DNA from: Sphingobacterium alimentarium
Lineage (GTDB): Bacteria > Bacteroidota > Bacteroidia > Sphingobacteriales > Sphingobacteriaceae
Assembly (NCBI RefSeq): GCF_004342685.1
Contig: NZ_SMBZ01000016.1
Location: 1 to 64,000, forward strand
Direction: 5' to 3'
DNA length: 64,000 nucleotides
The notes beneath the pieces were generated by a model that did not search any database, was not told the origin of the DNA, and saw only the letters and a list, made by a program, of their open reading frames with translations. Position 1 is the stretch's first letter. Each line of letters opens with the position of its first letter. The translations under genes were made by a program, and so were the position numbers. This document shows, piece after piece, positions 58,662-64,000 of the stretch.

Positions 58662-58796
58662 ATGTTAAACAAGTGTTAAAACAGTTAACATACACAACAA
58701 AATGAAATAGATGACCGTTATAGTAGTAAATTCATAATTTAGGTTAATAATTGGTTAGTTTAAAATGTCTGGAGTTCCCCGCTTCAGACATTTTGT
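58662..58796 (+). ncRNA. Candidate small RNA/duplicated intergenic element, copy A
   Basis: The unit starts with ATGTTAAACAAGTGTTAAAA (58662-58681), has a variable part, then the shared stretch 58731-58760 that is identical over 30 bases to copy B, and a hairpin at 58766-58790 with stem TGTCTGGAG/CTTCAGACA, loop TTCCCCG, then TTTTG. The stem has one G-T wobble where copy B has A-T. The hairpin plus T-tract looks like an intrinsic terminator, so the RNA probably ends near 58795. Its 5' end is not known: a TAATTTAG at 58735-58742 is close to a -7 box but has no good -33 partner. No protein frame explains the conservation. Confidence 0.6.
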
Positions 58797-58863
58797 TTAT
58801 AATACAATTTATGTTGAACTTAAATCTTCCAAATAGAAAAAATAAATCAACTAGAGCACCGAA

Positions 58864-58999
58864 ATGTTAAACAATTGTTAAAACAACATTTGATTATACA
58901 ATTGGCACAAAAATAGACGTTATACTAGTAATTCATAATTTAGGTTAATAATTGGTTAGTTAAAAAAAGTCTGAAGTTCCCCGCTTCAGACTTTTTTAT
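58864..58999 (+). ncRNA. Candidate small RNA/duplicated intergenic element, copy B
   Basis: Starts with ATGTTAAACAATTGTTAAAA (58864-58883; one difference from copy A), followed by a variable 30 bases, GACGTTATACTAGTAA, then the 30 bases at 58932-58961 identical to copy A, and a hairpin at 58968-58992: stem AGTCTGAAG/CTTCAGACT, loop TTCCCCG, then TTTTTT. Compared with copy A the outer pair changes T-A to A-T, a compensating double change, which supports selection on RNA structure. Copies are 202 bases apart. A single-strand CCCC loop is a common pairing site in regulatory RNAs. Inference: paired sibling small RNAs. Confidence 0.6.
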
Positions 59000-59016
59000 T
59001 TATAAGTATTTAAAAA

Positions 59017-59502
59017 TTATATACTGGACGCTATAAATAGGTATACTAAATAAACAGCTATATTAACAGCGATTACTTTACCATATGTTATTAGCTTATT
59101 TACCTTATCCATTTTTTGCATAATGGAAAGATTTAGGCCCGTTGCTCCCCCTCCTATTACTGCACCTAGTAATCCCGCTATAAATATTAGGCTTAGAGGA
59201 ACTATACACAGCAAATAATTATACCATTTAATAGATGAGACAATATCTTGTCGAACTCCATTAACCATTAAATATATTCCTGAAGGAAAACTTTCCTTAA
59301 TTTGTAAATTCACTTCATCACCATTCTCCATTTGAAGAATATAAAGTTTGTTCTTAACATCATAAGGTTCTAATATTTCTTCATCTCTATGAAGAAATAT
59401 ATTTCCATTCCAAACAGACTTTTGAAGTTCAAATATAGAATTTGGATATTGTATAAGTTCAAAAGGATACGTTGTCACAATTATAATGTTTCCTTCAACC
59501 AA
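59017..59502 (-). CDS. Hypothetical membrane protein
   Basis: 161 residues. The N-terminal half is soluble with beta-like segments (NIFLHRDEEILEPYDVKNKL); the C-terminal half has two membrane helices (about 94-116 and 141-160) with a Gly-rich segment between. Not recognised. The start codon overlaps the end of the S9 peptidase gene by 22 bases, which would mean coupled expression; a later start cannot be excluded. The N-terminus lacks a signal peptide. Confidence 0.55.
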   Translation of the reverse strand: MVEGNIIIVTTYPFELIQYPNSIFELQKSVWNGNIFLHRDEEILEPYDVKNKLYILQMENGDEVNLQIKESFPSGIYLMVNGVRQDIVSSIKWYNYLLCIVPLSLIFIAGLLGAVIGGGATGLNLSIMQKMDKVNKLITYGKVIAVNIAVYLVYLFIASSI

Positions 59503-61583
59503 CCAAAAAATTCACGTTGCCACACTTGCGCATTATGACCAGATAATACCCAATGATTTTCTTCTGGTAAAAACACGAAACGACTTTTAATTCCTTTCAG
59601 TTGTGCAACCTGAAAAGCTTCTTGTCCCTGACCGATAGGCACACGGTAATCCTTACCACCTTGGAAAATTAAAATCGGTGTGTTCCACTTGTCAATATGT
59701 TTGATGGGATTAAAATCCTTATAAGTTTTCGCATTGGCTTTGTCCCAATAAGGTCCTCCCAAATCGTAATTCGCAAAAAACAGTTCTTCAGTCGTGCCAT
59801 ACCAAGATTCCATATTGAATAATCCACAGTGCGATATGAAAGACTTGAAACGTCCCTCATGCATGCCCGCCAACATAAACACAGAATATCCGCCGTAGCT
59901 CGCACCAATCGCTCCTATTCTATCGTGATCAATATAAGGCTCTTTTTTGAGGTCATCTATTGCTGACAAATAATCACGTATCGGTTGTCCACCCCAATCT
60001 TTGGAAATATCTTCATTCCATTTTGTGCCCCATCCTGGCATTCCACGTCTATTTGGTAGAATGATAATATAACCTTGTGAAGCCATAAGCTGGAAATTCC
60101 ATCTAAAAGAATACCCTTGTGTGGTAGCGGATTGCGGACCTCCTTGACAAAACAACAGGGTAGGATATTTTTTTGTAGGATCAAAATCCGGCGGATAAAT
60201 AACCCACGAAAACAAGTCCTCTCCATCCGACGCTTTAGTAAATCTTCCTTCTACCTTCGTTTCTTTGAACTGTACGTATTTCGAATCATTTACTGTCGTG
60301 ATCGGATTTAGTTTTTTTGATTTAAGGTTATAAACATAGATTTCGGCAGCTTGCGTCATCTTGGTAGAGGTTACGACCAAACCATCCTTAGTTTCTCCCA
60401 CTATTCCCGAAATATCAAACTGTCCTTCACTCAGTTGTTGAATATTTGGCAATGAGCGAACTTGAAGATTTGCAGGCACATCTATGGCAAACAACTGAAC
60501 TGTTCCACGTGTCGGAGCTACAAAATAAATTTTCTTACCATCGTTGCTCCATACGAAAGCATTCACTGTTTCATCCCAATGTCCTGTCAAGTTTACTTTC
60601 TGACCTGTGGCCATATCTTGAAGGATGATATCATTTTTGTCCGCTTCGTAACCATCGGTTTTCATACTCAGCCAAGCCAATCTATTCCCCTGCTTATTGA
60701 AGGTAGGATGCGTATCATAACCCATCATTCCTTCAGTCAGATTTTTCGTTTGCTTAGTGCCTAATGCATATTGGTAAATATCCGTATTGGTGCTCGTTGC
60801 ATATTCGGTTCCCGCTTTTTTCTTACAGACATACAACACGGATTTGCTGTCCGGTGACCAGGCAAAATCCTCTGCCCCACCAAATGGTGCTGTAGGACTA
60901 TAAAATGGCTGACCTTCCAATAAATCTATAGCCTCCCCGATTTTTCCATTATCATAAGTCGCTACAAAAGGATGATTAAATCGTCCATCATTGTCTGTAT
61001 CCCAATGCCGATAATCCAAGTTGTCATAGATATAAACATTGGACTTGGGTAAGTCTGCGTATTTATCTTTACTATGATTTTTGGTGATTAGGACCGATTG
61101 GCTAAAAAGAATATGTTTCTTGTCAGGCGATAGCTTGACATTCGAAAGTCCGCCTTCATAATTCGTTAACTGCGTAGCCGCTCCTCCTTTCAAGTTTTTG
61201 GTCCAAAGCTGTCCTTTGTACAAATAGATGACGTCATTGTTAGCAGTTACTTCTACGACAGATTCCCCTCCGGGCTCCGTAGTAAAATTTTGCGCTACGC
61301 CTCCTTTGACAGAGATTGTGTATAGATTTTTCTCCGATTTATTCTCCTCAAAAGAATAATTGGATACGCCGTATATTACGGTGTTGCCATCCGCACTTAA
61401 TCCTTCCGTAGATACGCGACCTAATTTCCACAAATCCTCAGCAGTCATCGGTCTTTTGTCCAAATAATTATTGATCTTATCTGTCAATACCGACTTCTCG
61501 ATATTTTTTTCTGGCACTTTTTGTGCCATCGCCGATGCACCCATAAGTAATAAAGCAGTTAGTATTGAAACTCTATTCATCAT
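59481..61583 (-). CDS. S9-family (prolyl oligopeptidase) secreted peptidase
   Basis: About 700 residues. A signal peptide (MMNRVSILTALLLMGASAMA) precedes a beta-propeller (about 50-430) and an alpha/beta-hydrolase domain. The catalytic Ser is in GASYGGYSVF, the Asp in QGGKDYRVP and the His in EENHWVLS. It cleaves peptides in the periplasm or outside; acylaminoacyl or dipeptidyl type cannot be told apart by eye. A TTG at 61586 precedes the ATG at 61583; the ATG is preferred. Confidence 0.92.
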   Translation of the reverse strand: MMNRVSILTALLLMGASAMAQKVPEKNIEKSVLTDKINNYLDKRPMTAEDLWKLGRVSTEGLSADGNTVIYGVSNYSFEENKSEKNLYTISVKGGVAQNFTTEPGGESVVEVTANNDVIYLYKGQLWTKNLKGGAATQLTNYEGGLSNVKLSPDKKHILFSQSVLITKNHSKDKYADLPKSNVYIYDNLDYRHWDTDNDGRFNHPFVATYDNGKIGEAIDLLEGQPFYSPTAPFGGAEDFAWSPDSKSVLYVCKKKAGTEYATSTNTDIYQYALGTKQTKNLTEGMMGYDTHPTFNKQGNRLAWLSMKTDGYEADKNDIILQDMATGQKVNLTGHWDETVNAFVWSNDGKKIYFVAPTRGTVQLFAIDVPANLQVRSLPNIQQLSEGQFDISGIVGETKDGLVVTSTKMTQAAEIYVYNLKSKKLNPITTVNDSKYVQFKETKVEGRFTKASDGEDLFSWVIYPPDFDPTKKYPTLLFCQGGPQSATTQGYSFRWNFQLMASQGYIIILPNRRGMPGWGTKWNEDISKDWGGQPIRDYLSAIDDLKKEPYIDHDRIGAIGASYGGYSVFMLAGMHEGRFKSFISHCGLFNMESWYGTTEELFFANYDLGGPYWDKANAKTYKDFNPIKHIDKWNTPILIFQGGKDYRVPIGQGQEAFQVAQLKGIKSRFVFLPEENHWVLSGHNAQVWQREFFGWLKETL

Positions 61584-61687
61584 CAAATATTTTTAAAATG
61601 CAAGATAAGAAAAAAGGAAAAGGGAATAAAATGTTATCATACTTAACCGCTTATACCAAGATTTTGAATACTACTTCCATATAAGTA

Positions 61688-61714
61688 TCAAGATGTACGT
61701 TACGTACATCTTGA
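61688..61714. promoter_or_regulatory. 27-bp perfect palindrome between creD and the S9 gene
   Basis: TCAAGATGTACGT and ACGTACATCTTGA are exact complements around a single T. It lies 18 bases after the creD stop and about 105 bases before the S9 start. No strong T-tract follows on minus, so it could be a weak terminator or an operator. Confidence 0.5.
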
Positions 61715-61732
61715 CACCTTCAATTCCTAATT

Positions 61733-63211
61733 TCATGACTTTTTTTCAAATTGATTCCAGTTCACTTTTGTCGATACACGCATCAGTACCGCTAAGATTA
61801 TGAAAATGCCTATTGTACCTGCTATGAGCGAATAATCTCTTAATTGCATCAATACATATATAAAAAGATAAAATAAGCTGAGAATACCGGCAAATAGCAA
61901 TGCAGTAGTTTTATGCTTGGTGATCATCAGAATAAAAGAAGCAATGAGTCCTGTAGTCGCGCATGCTGCTATGAAATACGCCAAATTGAATCCTAAATGT
62001 TCTGATATGGCCAAAAGCAAGGAATAAAATAGAACCATCGCTGCAGCGATCAAAATGTACTGTATTATATGAATACGTTGTTTTTTGATAATTTCGGTGA
62101 AAAATAAAGAGGCAAAAGTCAGCATAATTACTAAAATACCATATTTGGCTACACGAGTAGTTTTTTGATAATTATTTACTTCTGGCAGAAAATTGACCTG
62201 CACCATATCCCTATCCGTAGCAATATGATTTCTGACTGTGCCTGAGGCTCCACTCTCTTCGGGAATATAATCGATTGTTTCTTCAGATAGATCTGCATTT
62301 TGAAAATGATAAATTTCTCGCTGCCCAACCCAATAGGATGCTAATTTCCTGCCGAAGCTCGGAATATTCCATACCGCACTGAAAGCGGAATCTTGGACCT
62401 CTCTATGATCGGGCAAATAACCACCATTGAAACTAGGATGTCCCCAATTCCCTTTTATATCCAGTTTATTCTGATTAGCCAAAGGTAAAAAGTTAAAAGA
62501 TTTCGAACCTTTCAGTTCGTACGAGATGGCGTAAGGCGCGTTTAGATCTTCTTCCTTGGTCAATTTGAGGTCCGCTATAATATTATTGGGGAAAAGATTA
62601 AATAGTTGCCCATTTATCTGCACGCCATAATCCTGATTGGCAAAGTTTATTTTGGGTGGCACCGACAGACCCTTGACGTCCAATACGCCTACTATCAATT
62701 TAACCTGCGACCAATTTATAGCTTCCGGATTGACGTTGATATTATCCCAATTAATCTTTCCAAATGCCCCACGAATCTGCATTTTCGAATTATAAACTAC
62801 CGACTGATAAATCCCACGCTGCAGATATTCGGGATTGACATCCACCTTAGCGTCCGCCATTTCGGGTAATATAAATACCCAATCCTCCACCTGCGTATGT
62901 ACGATAAAATCTTTGCCGGTCGCATCCTTTTTGACTGACTCCTCTATGAATTTATAAGGTAAAGCAAGTATAGGACTGGATACGACCTGAGCACTTCCCC
63001 ATTTAGAAGATATATCCCTCGTCACCCGCTCTTCCCTGTTTTTACGTTCAGCGATAAGATCATTCACCAGAGATAAAGGAATTAAAGTCATTAAAGTCAA
63101 GATGAATATCACGCCCAATTTTAGCACAAATGAATTCACCATGCGGTCATACCAGGATAGCGGAGTGGCTTGGCCTGCCAGCTCGTGAGGATTTTGATTA
63201 TTTGTCTCCAT
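61733..63211 (-). CDS. creD: CreD-like inner-membrane protein
   Basis: 492 residues. A first membrane helix (about 29-50: KLGVIFILTLMTLIPLSLVN) is followed by a large periplasmic domain (about 60-350) and five or six helices at the C-terminus. SPILALPY and VRDQ-like segments fit the CreD family. In Escherichia coli CreD belongs to the CreBC regulon and its loss alters envelope and colicin tolerance; here it is not next to a two-component pair but to a winged-helix regulator and a small membrane protein, as in related Bacteroidota. The gene is 50 bases downstream of the regulator on the same strand. Confidence 0.92.
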   Translation of the reverse strand: METNNQNPHELAGQATPLSWYDRMVNSFVLKLGVIFILTLMTLIPLSLVNDLIAERKNREERVTRDISSKWGSAQVVSSPILALPYKFIEESVKKDATGKDFIVHTQVEDWVFILPEMADAKVDVNPEYLQRGIYQSVVYNSKMQIRGAFGKINWDNINVNPEAINWSQVKLIVGVLDVKGLSVPPKINFANQDYGVQINGQLFNLFPNNIIADLKLTKEEDLNAPYAISYELKGSKSFNFLPLANQNKLDIKGNWGHPSFNGGYLPDHREVQDSAFSAVWNIPSFGRKLASYWVGQREIYHFQNADLSEETIDYIPEESGASGTVRNHIATDRDMVQVNFLPEVNNYQKTTRVAKYGILVIMLTFASLFFTEIIKKQRIHIIQYILIAAAMVLFYSLLLAISEHLGFNLAYFIAACATTGLIASFILMITKHKTTALLFAGILSLFYLFIYVLMQLRDYSLIAGTIGIFIILAVLMRVSTKVNWNQFEKKS

Positions 63212-63261
63212 AAAAAATAAATTAAAAGTACTTTGAATTACAAAGTGAAAGTATAAAAAAA

Positions 63262-63564
63262 TTATCCGTATTGTTGTTTGATTAAATTTTCTAATGCTGC
63301 TAAGTGATTTTCAAAAGATTTTTTACCTTTTTCTGTTCTACGATATTTAGTATTGGGCTTACGGTCTACAAATGACTTCTCAACAGTGATATAGCCTTCC
63401 TTTTCCAAACTTTTGAGGTTCGAAGCTAAGTTACCGTCAGTCACATCCAACAATTCCTTCAGCGAATTGAAATCATAATGTTCGTTTGCGACCAAAATGC
63501 TCATGATCTGCAAACGCACACGATTCTCTAATACTTTGTCATATAACGATAAATCTAAACTCAC
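63262..63564 (-). CDS. Winged-helix transcriptional regulator (DNA-binding ArsR/MarR-like)
   Basis: 100 residues from the GTG at 63564, with the first residues MSLDLSLYDKVLENRVRLQI. The winged helix is FNSLKELLDVTDGNLASNLK with a wing VEKSFVDRKPNTKYRRTEKG, as in the PF13601-type regulators. The start was chosen because the GTG overlaps the upstream stop in GTGA; a longer reading through the upstream membrane gene would be nonsense. Regulates most likely its own operon including creD; this is inference. Confidence 0.88.
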   Translation of the reverse strand: MSLDLSLYDKVLENRVRLQIMSILVANEHYDFNSLKELLDVTDGNLASNLKSLEKEGYITVEKSFVDRKPNTKYRRTEKGKKSFENHLAALENLIKQQYG

Positions 63565-63992
63565 TTCTCGTAACGCTGATGAACGATTAAACCATAAATA
63601 ATGTGTAAAACTCCAAACCCTGCAGCCCAAAAGTAGATGCCATATCCGGGGAAGCACAAAGCTAATAATCCTAACACAATATCCAAAACACCCAACCAAC
63701 GCAATTCTCGAAACGAAAAACTGGAAGCAGCACTCAATGAAAGACCGTAGAAAATCAGTAATGTGGAAGCAATCATCCCAACGTTTTGCTGGTATAATAA
63801 AATAAGCGCCAATACTCCTCCTGTCAGTAAGGGTATTGCCATGGCTTGGAATAAAGCTTTACTCGTAGGATTCCAAATAGACTGCCCTGCTTTTTTAGCT
63901 TTTTGCTGGGCCATATAATAACCCGTGCCGATCGACACGATCAATACGGCAAAGGCAATAAATAGCAACGCAGGTATCGATTCCCTATTCAC
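63561..63992 (-). CDS. Small inner-membrane protein, coupled to the regulator; 5' end may be cut
   Basis: 143 residues from a GTG at 63992. Four membrane helices (about 9-27, 50-67, 72-92, 112-135). It ends ...IVHQRYEK with TGA inside the GTGA overlap with the winged-helix gene. Only 8 bases remain before the window edge and the frame remains open there, so the true start may be upstream. Function not known; it recurs next to creD-type loci. Confidence 0.65.
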   Translation of the reverse strand: MNRESIPALLFIAFAVLIVSIGTGYYMAQQKAKKAGQSIWNPTSKALFQAMAIPLLTGGVLALILLYQQNVGMIASTLLIFYGLSLSAASSFSFRELRWLGVLDIVLGLLALCFPGYGIYFWAAGFGVLHIIYGLIVHQRYEK

Positions 63993-64000
63993 ATAATGAT

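Noticed and set aside
1..64000. Search for CRISPR arrays, defence islands, prophage or secretion clusters
   Set aside because: No regularly spaced repeats, cas-like or phage structural genes were found; most genes are envelope or housekeeping.

Overview
The window looks like chromosomal DNA of a Bacteroidota bacterium, most likely Sphingobacteriaceae (Sphingobacterium or a close relative). The case rests on gene content: a TamB partnered by a BamA-type lipoprotein (TamL), a Rho factor with a low-complexity insertion, an LptD-like protein, an MG2/TonB-plug protein and DUF3857-transglutaminase proteins. AT-rich DNA, very few Shine-Dalgarno sites and promoters of the TTTG/TAnnTTTG type fit the same phylum. 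The genus is inferred from protein style, not from a search.

Layout. 1-0.4 kb: 5' end of an IS5-like transposase running off the edge. 0.4-9.6 kb: tamB-tamL, malate dehydrogenase, retropepsin-like protein. 9.6-14.7 kb: DUF3857/transglutaminase membrane protein, a broken M20 amidohydrolase and a LacI-type regulator. 15-18.2 kb: the translation operon thrS-infC-rpmI-rplT (minus strand), with TTG as the apparent infC start. 18.4-22.1 kb: rlmF, then a decaying accessory patch with a Cys-rich lipoprotein, its broken tandem copy and a patatin phospholipase carrying three separate lesions. 22.4-24.2 kb: two identical tRNA-Asn genes and mgtE. 24.8-30.3 kb: a large protein with metallopeptidase, propeller-like and barrel-like parts, a small orphan, pssA and rho. 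30.6-38.3 kb: sugar MFS transporter, two BadF/GlcNAc-kinase-like paralogues, UPF0173 hydrolase, YbaB/EbfC, a solo BtuF-like half domain, an acidic-linker protein, tdk and glutathione peroxidase. 38.4-41.4 kb: M61 peptidase and a dead IS4 element. 41.4-48.6 kb: small barrel protein, acyl-CoA ligase, YihY and EamA genes (the last three overlapping head to tail), MG2/plug protein. 48.7-55.7 kb: cls, 2-oxoacid dehydrogenase E2, cinA, lptD-like. 55.8-58.6 kb: two tandem amidases and an MCE/MlaD protein. 58.6-59.0 kb: two tandem copies of an intergenic element ending in a structured hairpin, probably small RNAs. 59-64 kb: orphan membrane protein, S9 peptidase, CreD and a coupled membrane protein/winged-helix regulator pair.

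Most of the window is envelope biogenesis plus housekeeping functions. No defence system, CRISPR array, prophage or secondary-metabolite cluster was seen. The best candidate for something undescribed is the duplicated C-loop hairpin element at 58662-58999: 30 bases are identical between the copies, and the stem shows one compensatory base-pair swap and one wobble change.
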